The notes under the pieces were generated by a model that had not been told where the DNA came from, ran no database searches, and saw nothing but the letters and a program-made list of their open reading frames with translations. From Gammaproteobacteria bacterium (GTDB lineage Bacteria; Pseudomonadota; Gammaproteobacteria; Pseudomonadales; Cellvibrionaceae), in assembly GCA_021151625.1 (NCBI GenBank), contig JAGKWY010000057.1, positions 1 to 23,769 of the forward strand: DNA of 23,769 nucleotides, in the 5' to 3' direction. Both the position numbers and the translations under genes were made by a program. Numbering within the stretch: position 1 is the first letter of the stretch; each line of letters starts with the position of its first letter. Below, piece by piece: positions 1 through 7,803 of this stretch.

Positions 1-48
1 TTGAAGCAGGTATTTATCGATACCGCCAACTACTGCAAAGGCCAATAA
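1..48 (+). CDS. 3' end of an upstream gene (partial)
   Basis: Frame 1 is open from the window edge and ends at TAA (46-48), giving a C-terminal tail of 15 residues, LKQVFIDTANYCKGQ. The stop lies directly against the Shine-Dalgarno AAGGGG of the next gene, as expected for tightly packed genes of one operon. The tail is too short to identify a family. If real, it would be the gene before the LamG/cytochrome-like lipoprotein and probably co-transcribed with it. Confidence 0.4.
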   Translation: MKQVFIDTANYCKGQ

Positions 49-59
49 GGGGAATGACC

Positions 60-2582
60 ATGATGACATTCAAGATGATCAAATGGCCGTTGCGCCCCGA
101 TACACTGCTACTGAGCCTGTTCTTGTCCGCATTGATTGGCTGCGGTTCCGGCTCAGGCGCCAAAACCGAACCAAAACCCAATACCAACCCGGGTAATGGC
201 AACGGCGAAGATTTTAGCTACAAGGGCGAAAAGCCCGCCGCCACCGCCGACATCACCAAATTCCAGAACAGCCTCTGGATCAATATCGCACGGGAAAACC
301 GCTGCGGCGGCTGCCATATCCAGGGCAAACAAGCGCCGGAATTTGCGCGCGGCGATGACATCAACCTCGCCTACTCGGCGGTGGTTGATAACGGCCTGGT
401 GAGCCTGGGCAATCCGTCCAAATCGCGCCTGGTCACCAAGGTGGCAGCGGGCCACAACTGCTGGCTGGCCGACCCGGTTGCCTGCGGCGACATCATGACC
501 ACCTGGATTACCGCCTGGGCCGGCAATACCGGCACTACCGCCAACAGCGTGGAGCTAACACCACCAGCAGAGAAGGATATCAGCAGCAGTAAAACCTTCC
601 CCGATAGCCCGAGCAGCTTCTCCACCACCGTGTACCCGCTGCTGACCCAGTACTGCTCGCAATGCCACAGCGAAAGCGCACTCACCCGCCAGCAGCCCTA
701 TTTCGCCAGTAGCCGGGTAGAAGCCGCTTATGAAGCCGCCAAGGCACGTATGCGCCTGGATAACCCGGCCGCCTCGCGCTTTGTGCTGCGACTCTCGGGC
801 GATGCCCACAACTGCTGGAGCAATTGCAGCCAGAACGCCGCAGCCATGCAGGCCGCCATCACCGAATTTTCCAACAGCATTACCCCGGTGACAGTGGACC
901 CGGAACTGGTAATCAGTAAAGCCGTTGGCCTGGGCGATGCCTTTGTGGTCACCAGCGGCGGCCGTATCGATACCGATATCATCGCCAAATACGAATTCAA
1001 AACCGGCAAGGGCAGCATCGCCTATGACACCTCGGGTGTAGACCCGGTCGCCAACCTCAACCTGATTGGCAATGTCGGCTGGAGCAGCGCCTGGGGCCTG
1101 AAATTCAAAGACACCGGCAAAGCCCAGGCGGCCACTGCCGACAGTCGCAAGTTCTACGACCTGCTGCGCGCCTCAGGCGAGTATTCGATTGAAGCCTGGG
1201 TGATTCCCGACAATGTGGTGCAGGGCGATAATGACAACAACCCGGCACGCATAGTGACCTACTCCGGCAGCGCCACTACGCGCAACTTCACCCTTGGCCA
1301 GTATGAGTACAACTACAGCTTTATGAACCGCACCTCCGCCAGCGATGCCAATGGCCTGGACGAGCTGGCTACTGCTGCCAACAAGGAAATCCTGCAAGCA
1401 AGCTTGCAACATGTGGTGGTGACCTTTGACCCGATTCGCGGCCGTCGCATTTATGTGAACGGTGAATTTACCGGCGATATGGACGCCGATGCCGGGGCGG
1501 TATTGAAAGACTGGGATAGCAGTTTTGCCCTGGCGATCGGCAACGATGTATCCAACAATCGCCCCTGGGCGGGCAGCATCCGCTTCCTGGCGATTCACAA
1601 ACGCGCCATGAGCGACGCCGATATCAAAACCAACTTTAACGTGGGTGTAGGGGCGAAATACTTGCTGCTGTTTAACGTCTCGGAACTGGTGGGTACGCCG
1701 CTCAGTTTCATCGTGTTCGACGTGCAACAGTTCGATGATTACGCCTATCTGTTCAGCTCGCCCTTCTTCACCAATCTGGGCGAACAAAAGGTAACTAGCC
1801 CGGTGAATCTAAAAGGCCTTCGTATCGGCGTTAATGGCACCGAGGCCCATGTCGGTCAGGTATTCGCCAACCTGAATACCCAAATCAGTGCCGCGCAAAT
1901 GGCGGAGGGTCGCCAGACGCTCTCTACACTCGGCACCATTGTGGAGATGAAACAAGGGCCGGATCAGGACCAGTTCTTCCTCACCTTCGACCAGATTGGC
2001 TCCAATACCTACAGCCGCACCGAAGTGGTAGTACCGCCGCCAGCAACCCCGGCCGATATTCCCGGCCAGGCCCATATCGGCCTGCGCAACTTTGCCGAAA
2101 TCAACGCGACCCTCTCGGCCCTGACCGGGGTGAGCAAAACCAACGCCGCCGTGCGCGCCACCTACACCAAGGTGGAGCAGCAGCTGCCCACGCTCACTAA
2201 CATTGAAGGCTTCCTCGCCGCGCAGCAGATGGGTATCACTCAATTGGCAGTGTCCTACTGCAATGCGCTGGTGGATGACACCAGCTTACGCAGCAGTTAT
2301 TTCAGCGGCTTTAACTTTGGCGCCAATGCTGCCAGCGCGTTTAGCGTCAGCGGCCGCAGCCAGGTTATTGATCCATTGATGAAAAACCTGCTGGCTGGCG
2401 ATATAGCCTCAGGCGGCAAACTGAATAATCAGGCTGACCCGGCCGCGATTCGCGCCGAACTGAATCAACTGATCGACCGTATGACCGCCTGCGGCAGTGG
2501 CTGCGCCAGCAATCGCACCGCCATCACCGTAAAAGCCACCTGCGCCGCCGCTATGGGCAGCGCCATTATGTTGTTGCAGTAA
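60..2582 (+). CDS. Exported lipoprotein with two c-type haem modules and a LamG-like domain
   Basis: I chose ATG at 60 (840 aa) because Shine-Dalgarno AAGGGG (47-52) sits 7 bases before it; the in-frame ATG at 54 is too close to it. The N-terminus is a lipoprotein signal with lipobox LIGC (Cys28). Two similar modules follow: CGGCH (82-86) and CSQCH (199-203) are haem c attachment motifs, each followed 46-47 residues later by HNCW (His132 and His250) and another Cys. Residues about 302-530 read as a LamG/concanavalin-like jelly roll: it opens with a YEF...AYDTSG segment, then has a VVVTFD...R.IYVNGE strand pair and ends in a GSIRFLAIHKRAMS segment. The C-terminus has several cysteines (YCNAL, ACGSGC, TCAA). 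It is probably anchored in the outer membrane facing periplasm or surface. The next gene starts 11 bases downstream, so the two are likely co-expressed. The substrate is unknown; an electron-transfer or binding role is inference. Confidence 0.85.
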   Translation: MMTFKMIKWPLRPDTLLLSLFLSALIGCGSGSGAKTEPKPNTNPGNGNGEDFSYKGEKPAATADITKFQNSLWINIARENRCGGCHIQGKQAPEFARGDDINLAYSAVVDNGLVSLGNPSKSRLVTKVAAGHNCWLADPVACGDIMTTWITAWAGNTGTTANSVELTPPAEKDISSSKTFPDSPSSFSTTVYPLLTQYCSQCHSESALTRQQPYFASSRVEAAYEAAKARMRLDNPAASRFVLRLSGDAHNCWSNCSQNAAAMQAAITEFSNSITPVTVDPELVISKAVGLGDAFVVTSGGRIDTDIIAKYEFKTGKGSIAYDTSGVDPVANLNLIGNVGWSSAWGLKFKDTGKAQAATADSRKFYDLLRASGEYSIEAWVIPDNVVQGDNDNNPARIVTYSGSATTRNFTLGQYEYNYSFMNRTSASDANGLDELATAANKEILQASLQHVVVTFDPIRGRRIYVNGEFTGDMDADAGAVLKDWDSSFALAIGNDVSNNRPWAGSIRFLAIHKRAMSDADIKTNFNVGVGAKYLLLFNVSELVGTPLSFIVFDVQQFDDYAYLFSSPFFTNLGEQKVTSPVNLKGLRIGVNGTEAHVGQVFANLNTQISAAQMAEGRQTLSTLGTIVEMKQGPDQDQFFLTFDQIGSNTYSRTEVVVPPPATPADIPGQAHIGLRNFAEINATLSALTGVSKTNAAVRATYTKVEQQLPTLTNIEGFLAAQQMGITQLAVSYCNALVDDTSLRSSYFSGFNFGANAASAFSVSGRSQVIDPLMKNLLAGDIASGGKLNNQADPAAIRAELNQLIDRMTACGSGCASNRTAITVKATCAAAMGSAIMLLQ

Positions 2583-2593
2583 GGGGAAACATC

Positions 2594-4210
2594 ATGACCA
2601 AAAAGACCACTTTGCATCCCGATGCCCCGCTGCTGCTCAACAACCACCGCCGCCCGGTTACCCGCCGCGAACTGGTGTCGCAGGGTTTTCGCGCAGGTAC
2701 CGCCACAGTACTGGGCGGCTCGATTTTCAGTTTGTTTGCCAATCCGCGCGAAGCCGAAGCGGCGCTGTCAGCTGACCTGATCGCCATGCGCAGCGCCTGC
2801 GGTATTGCCGCGCAAGGGGCGGGCAAGATCCCGTTTATCTGCTTTGATCTCGCGGGCGGCGCCAATATCGCTGGCTCCAATGTCTTGATCGGCCAGCGCG
2901 GCGGCCAGCTGGATTTTCTCAGCGCTGGCGGCTACAGCAAACTGGGGCTGCCAGCGGCCATGAGCCCGGCAGCATCTACAGCGGCAAATCCGCTGATCAA
3001 CACCGAACTGGGCCTCGCCTTCCACTCCACCAGCGCCATGCTGCGCGGGATTCTGGAAAAAGTGACGCTCGGCAACCGCGCACTAACTAATGGTGCAGTG
3101 ATTCCGGCGCGCTCGGAAAACGATACTGGTAACAACCCGCACAACCCCATGTACGGCATTAACCGCGCCGGGGCTAACGGCTCACTGCTGGCCTTGATCG
3201 GATCGCGCGCCAGTGACTCCGGCGGCAACTCCATGGCCCCGGCGATGATGATCAACCCCGAAGTGCGTCCCACCAAAGTGGACAACCCCAACGACGTAAC
3301 CGGCCTGGTGGATGTGGGCGACCTGGTGAGCCTGCTCGACCAGCAGGATACAGTGGCAGTGATGGAATCCATCTACCGCCTCAGCGATAAAAAACTCGGT
3401 CAGGTAAATACCGGCACAGTGAACGATGCGGTGATCAAAGACATGGTGCGTTGCGGCTATGTGAAGAGTGCGGACCTGGCCGATCGCTTCGGCAATCCAT
3501 CGGCGATAGACCCAGTGGCAGACACTGATCTGGTCGGCGCTGCCGGCGTGTTCAGCCAAACCGAATTTGATAGCGACGGCGAATTCCGCAAAACCGCCTC
3601 AGTGGCCAAGCTGGTAATCAATGGCTATGCCGGTGCCGGCACCATCACCATGGGCGGCTACGACTATCACACAGGCGACAGATCCACCGGTGAGTCGCGC
3701 GACTTGCGCGCCGGCCGCTGCATTGGCGCCTGCTTGGAATACGCCGCCAAAAAAGGCATGCCAGTGATGATTTACGTATTCAGCGACGGCTCGGTATTCA
3801 GCAACGGCATGATCGACGACTCCGCCATGGGTGGCGGCAAAGGTGTCTGGACCGGCGACGACCAGCAAACCGGAGCCGCTTTCTTCCTCGTCTACAACCC
3901 TGCACGCCGTGCAGTACTGGTTGGCGGTACCGCCACCGATCCGGCCGCCATCAGCGATGTGCAGCGCGTACACCAGCAACTCGGCAATATGCGCCCCAGT
4001 GGCGACGTAGAAACCGGCTCAGGTGTCGGCGCCGCCAACAACGTCAACTCACTGGTAGAAACTGTAATCCTCAACTACATGGCCTTGCACGGCCAGCAAA
4101 ACCAGTTCGGCACTTTCTTCCCCGGCAACAGCCTCGGCAACGCCGCTGCACTGGATAAAATCACTGCGTTTACACCGATTTGTAATGGCGTAATCTCTCA
4201 ACCAGTGTGA
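2594..4210 (+). CDS. Tat-type secreted protein resembling DUF1501
   Basis: 538 aa; ATG is preceded by AAGGGG (2581-2586) overlapping the stop of the lipoprotein gene. The N-terminus has twin arginines in TRRELV (residues 23-28), a hydrophobic stretch (about 34-49) and an AEA cleavage-like site near residue 56, as in Tat signals. The mature part starts with a PFICFDLAGGANIAGSN strand, and near residue 350 has GGYDYHTGDRSTGE followed by a helix and MPVMIYVFSDGS. That layout resembles the Asp-x-His segment and following strand of DUF1501 proteins (alkaline-phosphatase-like fold), but I could not verify it by profile. DUF1501 proteins are often encoded beside cytochrome-type exported proteins, and here the partner is the CxxCH/LamG lipoprotein. 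The enzymatic role, if any, is unknown. A bidirectional terminator follows 34 bases after the stop. Confidence 0.75.
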   Translation: MTKKTTLHPDAPLLLNNHRRPVTRRELVSQGFRAGTATVLGGSIFSLFANPREAEAALSADLIAMRSACGIAAQGAGKIPFICFDLAGGANIAGSNVLIGQRGGQLDFLSAGGYSKLGLPAAMSPAASTAANPLINTELGLAFHSTSAMLRGILEKVTLGNRALTNGAVIPARSENDTGNNPHNPMYGINRAGANGSLLALIGSRASDSGGNSMAPAMMINPEVRPTKVDNPNDVTGLVDVGDLVSLLDQQDTVAVMESIYRLSDKKLGQVNTGTVNDAVIKDMVRCGYVKSADLADRFGNPSAIDPVADTDLVGAAGVFSQTEFDSDGEFRKTASVAKLVINGYAGAGTITMGGYDYHTGDRSTGESRDLRAGRCIGACLEYAAKKGMPVMIYVFSDGSVFSNGMIDDSAMGGGKGVWTGDDQQTGAAFFLVYNPARRAVLVGGTATDPAAISDVQRVHQQLGNMRPSGDVETGSGVGAANNVNSLVETVILNYMALHGQQNQFGTFFPGNSLGNAAALDKITAFTPICNGVISQPV

Positions 4211-4244
4211 CAAGCAGTCAGTGAAGTTTTTGTTTGTTATTAAT

Positions 4245-4274
4245 AAAAACGCCGACAGTTTTGTCGGCGTTTTT
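4245..4274. terminator. Bidirectional intrinsic terminator
   Basis: Perfect 13-bp stem AAAAACGCCGACA (4245-4257) / TGTCGGCGTTTTT (4262-4274) with loop GTTT. The A-run on one side and T-run on the other give a U-tract in both directions, so it can end the DUF1501-like gene (+) and the convergent Sel1-like paralogue A (-). Confidence 0.9.
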
Positions 4275-4319
4275 ATTGGGAAATATGGCTGGCAAAGACA
4301 GACTTTATTGCAAAAAAAT

Positions 4320-5135
4320 CTATTTTTTACTTCCTATGTAAGTTTCCAGATAAGCAAAATATTTTTGCACCTCCACTGGAACACTATCATCAAAGTCACC
4401 TAATCCCATATTCCTTCGTTCAGACAACAATTGCTGATATATCTCTGCAGATCTGTTTCGAATAGCTTGAATCTCCTCAGCATTTAACTGAATATTTTTA
4501 CGACGCAAATCCAGTGTGGCTGAATTGTTGGGATACACATCGCCACGCAATGCAGCAGCATTATTCCAGGACAACACCTCCAGCAAAACATTTCTGTCGC
4601 TAGTGCCATTTACAAAGTGCTCCGCCTCATACTGGATAGCGTACAACTCCATTGCGTAGGAAGAACCATGAATCGCAGCCACTTTCAGTAAAGGCATGGA
4701 ATATTTCACGCCGTATTCACCTGCATATTGTTCAGAAACATATAGCCTTGCCAATGCAATCATTGCTTTTACATCGCCATTTTCCACCAAAGACTTCAGC
4801 GTATCCAAACCATATCCCGCATAGTCTTTTAATGACTCTTCATCAAACCTCCCTCTAGACTCTTCCCACTTGCGCACCACTTCGGCTTCCGATGGAGTGC
4901 CGGCTAAAGTCCTAACTTCCGGTGCAGATTGCGCAATTTTTTCCGCGACAGGAATAGCAACTTCTCGATAGAGAAGTCTTGCCTCCCTTACAGGCTCATC
5001 ATGAAGCTTATTGTCGTTAAACTGTTTATTGTCAACGATAAACGCAATGCTATTTTCATTATTGGCATACACATAAAAATATACACTCCCAAATGCTACC
5101 AACAGGAAAAATATATAAAAATATTTTGTCTTCAT
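4320..5135 (-). CDS. Membrane-anchored Sel1/TPR-like protein, paralogue A
   Basis: 271 aa, ATG at 5133-5135, weak Shine-Dalgarno. The N-terminus is one transmembrane or uncleaved signal segment (residues about 6-24) with lysines before it, so the rest should lie in the periplasm. The middle has a helical repeat of Sel1/TPR type: GDVKAMIALARLYVS, then KYSMPLLKVAAIHGSSYAMEL. The C-terminus carries GLGDF (244-248) followed by a DDSVP segment. The same three elements (Sel1-like helix pair with AA.xGSS, an RGD-containing segment, terminal GLG[D/E]F..S) occur in the two neighbouring genes at 5263-6090 and 6183-7001, so these are tandem paralogues; A and the gene at 6183 are the closest pair. The region is AT-rich compared with its flanks. 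Function unknown; Sel1-like repeats usually bind proteins. Confidence 0.8.
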   Translation of the reverse strand: MKTKYFYIFFLLVAFGSVYFYVYANNENSIAFIVDNKQFNDNKLHDEPVREARLLYREVAIPVAEKIAQSAPEVRTLAGTPSEAEVVRKWEESRGRFDEESLKDYAGYGLDTLKSLVENGDVKAMIALARLYVSEQYAGEYGVKYSMPLLKVAAIHGSSYAMELYAIQYEAEHFVNGTSDRNVLLEVLSWNNAAALRGDVYPNNSATLDLRRKNIQLNAEEIQAIRNRSAEIYQQLLSERRNMGLGDFDDSVPVEVQKYFAYLETYIGSKK

Positions 5136-5184
5136 ACTTTAGAACTTCTATCAGTCAGAGTCTTTAACCATCATATGCACGATA

Positions 5185-5219
5185 TAAAATAAAAATGCCA
5201 ACCCTTTTGGAGCTGGCAC
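5185..5219 (-). terminator. Intrinsic terminator after paralogue B
   Basis: Read on the minus strand: GTGCCAGC, loop TCCAAAAGG, GTTGGCAT (8 pairs with two G-U), then TTTTTATTTT. It lies between the stop of the gene at 5263-6090 and the start of paralogue A, so A probably needs its own promoter. A TATGAT hexamer about 20 bases further downstream on that strand is a possible -10, but no well-spaced -35 was found. Confidence 0.75.
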
Positions 5220-5262
5220 TTTCATATACTAAAAACATTAACTTTTCAAAATGCAGCGAACT

Positions 5263-6090
5263 TTAGTGCCCATAAAAATATTTATACAGCAACTGCTCCA
5301 CCTTGGATGTTGAATTATCAAAATCACCCAAACCCAGCTCATATCTTTTATGCTGCAAATCGTCATAAATTTCCTGCCCTCTGCGATCAATATACTTTAA
5401 GTCCACTTCCAATAGAACTAACGGCTCCTTCGCCAGAGTTTCATAGGATTTTTTCTGTGTCTCCATACCGAGAGCTGCCATTCTTATATCACCGCGAATG
5501 GACATAGTTTTTAATATAGCTAATGACTCAATTACTGAGTTGCGATAAACCTCCTTTCGCTCCGCTGTCGTCTCCCCAACTTTATGAGGAGGCTCAGTCA
5601 GATGAGATAAATTAAGCAGTATTCCTGACGAACCTTGAGCTGCCGCCAGATAAAACAAGTCAATAGCACCACCAATATCGCCACGATCAATCAACTTATT
5701 CCCCATCGCCTCTGCTGCACGCATATCATGATTTTTGATCATCTCTTGCAAAGTTTTATCATCATATGCTGAATAAGCTGATAGCTCATCACTACCAAAG
5801 TGCCCCCTCTCCGAATACCAAAAAATATTATCCCTTGCATCAGCTGTGCTAATTCCATCTAGCGGAGATGATGGAAGGCGGCCATCTTCAACAGAATCTG
5901 AACGAAATTCCGCTACTGGAGGTGGCTCCGCTGTGACGATAGGCGACGGTCTATCTATGATTTCTTTAGCAAATGAATCCTGCTGCTTGTACCCGGCACT
6001 GAAATAGCTCGCATAAATAACGAACGCAACACTCAGCACAACGACGAGCAAAGTAATTTTTTTGAATTGATTTTTCGCTGTGCCTTTCAT
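5263..6090 (-). CDS. Membrane-anchored Sel1/TPR-like protein, paralogue B (diverged)
   Basis: 275 aa, ATG at 6088-6090 with no recognisable Shine-Dalgarno: the 20 bases upstream on the minus strand are mostly T. One N-terminal transmembrane segment (residues about 12-30) follows a lysine-rich start. Residues about 100-160 hold repeat-like helices (DKTLQEMIKNHDMRAAEAM, then GGAIDLFYLAAAQGSS), matching the Sel1-like core of paralogues A and C, and an IRGD segment follows. GLGDF is at 253-257 before a DNS tail. It is the most diverged of the three: the middle helices are reworked and the C-terminal tail is shorter. It is bounded by a terminator on each side, leaving only about 38 bases for its own promoter. 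Function unknown. Confidence 0.78.
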   Translation of the reverse strand: MKGTAKNQFKKITLLVVVLSVAFVIYASYFSAGYKQQDSFAKEIIDRPSPIVTAEPPPVAEFRSDSVEDGRLPSSPLDGISTADARDNIFWYSERGHFGSDELSAYSAYDDKTLQEMIKNHDMRAAEAMGNKLIDRGDIGGAIDLFYLAAAQGSSGILLNLSHLTEPPHKVGETTAERKEVYRNSVIESLAILKTMSIRGDIRMAALGMETQKKSYETLAKEPLVLLEVDLKYIDRRGQEIYDDLQHKRYELGLGDFDNSTSKVEQLLYKYFYGH

Positions 6091-6128
6091 ACGAAAAAAA
6101 ATCCGATAGTTGATGCGGTTTAGAGAAT

Positions 6129-6158
6129 AAAAAAACCGACGTTTTTTGTCGGCTTTTT
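6129..6158 (-). terminator. Intrinsic terminator after paralogue C
   Basis: On the minus strand: CCGAC (from 6152-6148), 7-base loop, GTCGG (6140-6136), then a T7 tract. On the plus strand the flanking T-run could also act. Its core resembles the terminator at 4245-4274 (CCGAC, T-rich loop, GTCGG). Confidence 0.7.
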
Positions 6159-6182
6159 ATTACTACCCTTATCAGAAAAGCA

Positions 6183-7001
6183 CTACTTTGCTTCCGATTC
6201 CAACTTATCAAACAGCTTTTTTACTGCATCAGGCACAGAATTATAAAACTCCCCAAGCCCTAAAGACTCTCGTTCACGCCGCATTTTTTCATATAAGGCC
6301 TTTGCCTTTTCTTCGATATATATTTTTTCCTCTTTAGTTAGTTGAGGCGTTAGTTCTTTCAAGCTCAAATCCCCCCCAGCTAAATAGCCGTATCTATCCC
6401 CTCTTATTTCTGCTGTTTTGTAATAAACGAAACTTTCAACAAGTTGCTTGCGAGTATCATCCTCAATCGTGCCGAATCGTTTAGAATCTTCAATGATTGC
6501 AAGTTCCGTCAATGCGTAGCTTGAGCCATATACTGCCGCTTTTAAATACATAGCCTCTGCATATTTAAGACCATATTGCTTGCTATATTCATCACTTAGG
6601 TACAATTTTGCCAGCGCATGCATAGCACGAACATCACCAGAATCAGATAAACGCACCAATGTGGGCATGTCGTATGTTTCATACTCACTTTCACCAGAGA
6701 CAGCGTAGTTACCCCGACTCAAAAACCAGTCAACTTGCTCTGCAAATTCAACCGGATCGACAGTACGTTTCCACTCACTTTGAAGTGGCGGCTGAATCGC
6801 GATTGGCGTAACCACGACTTTTTCGTTTGCACTAACATTTTGATTTGACTGACTAGATACTTCAACATCAGCAACAATTACAGATTGAGTTGCAGCCTGC
6901 TTGGTGCCATTAATAAAGCTCATCAAAATAAAGTAAATTGATAACGCAATTAAACAAGCAGCCAACAAGATATACGTCTTACTTCTCATAAAATTTTCCA
7001 T
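6183..7001 (-). CDS. Membrane-anchored Sel1/TPR-like protein, paralogue C
   Basis: 272 aa. ATG at 6999-7001 has the best Shine-Dalgarno of the group (AGGAGGG, 6 bases away); a second ATG lies four codons in. A transmembrane segment at about residues 10-30 is followed by a Ser/Gln/Val-rich linker. The core has GDVRAMHALAKLYLSDEYS and KYAEAMYLKAAVYGSSYAL, typical of a Sel1/TPR-like helix pair, then an EIRGD segment, a charged helix (EEKIYIEEKAKALYEKMRRE) and the terminal GLGEF (248-252). The cysteine-rich protein gene ends 48 bases upstream on the same strand with no terminator between, so the two are probably one operon. Function unknown; a periplasmic scaffold or envelope-complex part is one guess. 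Confidence 0.8.
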   Translation of the reverse strand: MENFMRSKTYILLAACLIALSIYFILMSFINGTKQAATQSVIVADVEVSSQSNQNVSANEKVVVTPIAIQPPLQSEWKRTVDPVEFAEQVDWFLSRGNYAVSGESEYETYDMPTLVRLSDSGDVRAMHALAKLYLSDEYSKQYGLKYAEAMYLKAAVYGSSYALTELAIIEDSKRFGTIEDDTRKQLVESFVYYKTAEIRGDRYGYLAGGDLSLKELTPQLTKEEKIYIEEKAKALYEKMRRERESLGLGEFYNSVPDAVKKLFDKLESEAK

Positions 7002-7049
7002 GAAATACCCTCCTAGTTACCTTTAAAAAGTGATCCATTCATATTTAAC

Positions 7050-7610
7050 CTACAAGCCTTTGCATTGGTCAGCAACAACACGCCCAACAATTAAACCATC
7101 AGATTCGCACCTTGATCTAGTAGCTACTCTTTCCGCCTCATAGACTGCTGAACAGGATGTAGTAGAAGAGATAGTGCCACCAAAAATATACACTGTAATT
7201 CCTCCCTCAATTGTTCTCGATGTTTCACCTTTACAAATAAAGTACAACTGTCTGGAATAGGTTGCGTTCGCTTCAGACTTACACGTAGAGATGGCAATTG
7301 GGATATTAGCCAAAGTATCAGCACACCACTTTTTCTTGGTCTCTTTTTCAATTTCAGCAGGGGTTTTCTTGTTTTGGGCAGCCTGCTGTGCCCTTGCAGC
7401 TTGCTCTGCCTGCATTGCTCGCTGGGCTTCGGCAGCCGCTGCAGCACTATCCATCTGTGACCGATATTCAGCTTCGTTCATCGATTGATTATTACTACAC
7501 CCAGCACAACCATAGGCAGGCGGGCTTTCTTCCACATCATCGGCAGAAAAGGTTAACGGGGAAGCGAGCATCAGGGCTAACAATAAATAATTTTCTTCAT
7601 AGAAAAACAT
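7050..7610 (-). CDS. Small exported alanine-rich, cysteine-rich protein
   Basis: 186 aa from ATG at 7608-7610, chosen because AAGGGA lies 6 bases upstream and the start gives a signal peptide (hydrophobic YLLLALMLASPLTF, cleavage near FSA/DD). An upstream in-frame TTG at 7647-7649 would add 13 residues ahead of that signal. The mature protein starts with a CAGC segment, then an Ala/Gln-rich helix likely to form a coiled coil (MDSAAAAAEAQRAMQAEQAA), a basic stretch (ETKKKWC), and a C-terminal domain with six cysteines (WCAD, STCKS, FICKG, TSCSA, SRCES, DQCKG). Eight cysteines in an exported protein suggest disulphides. CAGC has no following His, so it is not a haem site. It heads the run of paralogues. 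I do not recognise the family. Confidence 0.7.
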   Translation of the reverse strand: MFFYEENYLLLALMLASPLTFSADDVEESPPAYGCAGCSNNQSMNEAEYRSQMDSAAAAAEAQRAMQAEQAARAQQAAQNKKTPAEIEKETKKKWCADTLANIPIAISTCKSEANATYSRQLYFICKGETSRTIEGGITVYIFGGTISSTTSCSAVYEAERVATRSRCESDGLIVGRVVADQCKGL

Positions 7611-7742
7611 CCTTAGTCCCTTGCAATTTATTAGAATGCTTGAGCCCAATCGAACGGGATTCTATGAGCTGATCTAGCTAACATCAACACTTTATGTAAT
7701 CGCTTTTAAACCTTGTCGCATAAATATTTTTAATCTCTACTA

Positions 7743-7771
7743 TTGGCAGACCATCCTTATATCCCAGATAA
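7743..7771 (+). promoter_or_regulatory. Candidate sigma-70 promoter for the lyase-like gene
   Basis: TTGGCA (7743-7748), 17-base spacer, AGATAA (7766-7771). Transcription would start about 25 bases before ATG 7804. It lies in the 193-base divergent region 7611-7803, which must also drive the minus-strand gene at 7610; no promoter for that side was recognised. Confidence 0.35.
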
Positions 7772-7803
7772 AAACCGCATAACAATTTCAATAGGAAACA
7801 CTA

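Noticed and set aside
7050..7610. CAGC in the Cys-rich protein as a haem site
   Set aside because: The motif is followed by Ser, not His, so it is not CxxCH.
4320..7610. Mobile element or integron-type cassette array in the AT-rich island
   Set aside because: No integrase, transposase, terminal inverted repeats or attC-like sites were seen; acquisition is inferred only from base composition and the paralogue array.
7608..7649. Upstream TTG start for the Cys-rich protein
   Set aside because: The ATG at 7608-7610 has a well-placed AAGGGA and gives a normal signal peptide; the TTG adds a polar stretch before it.
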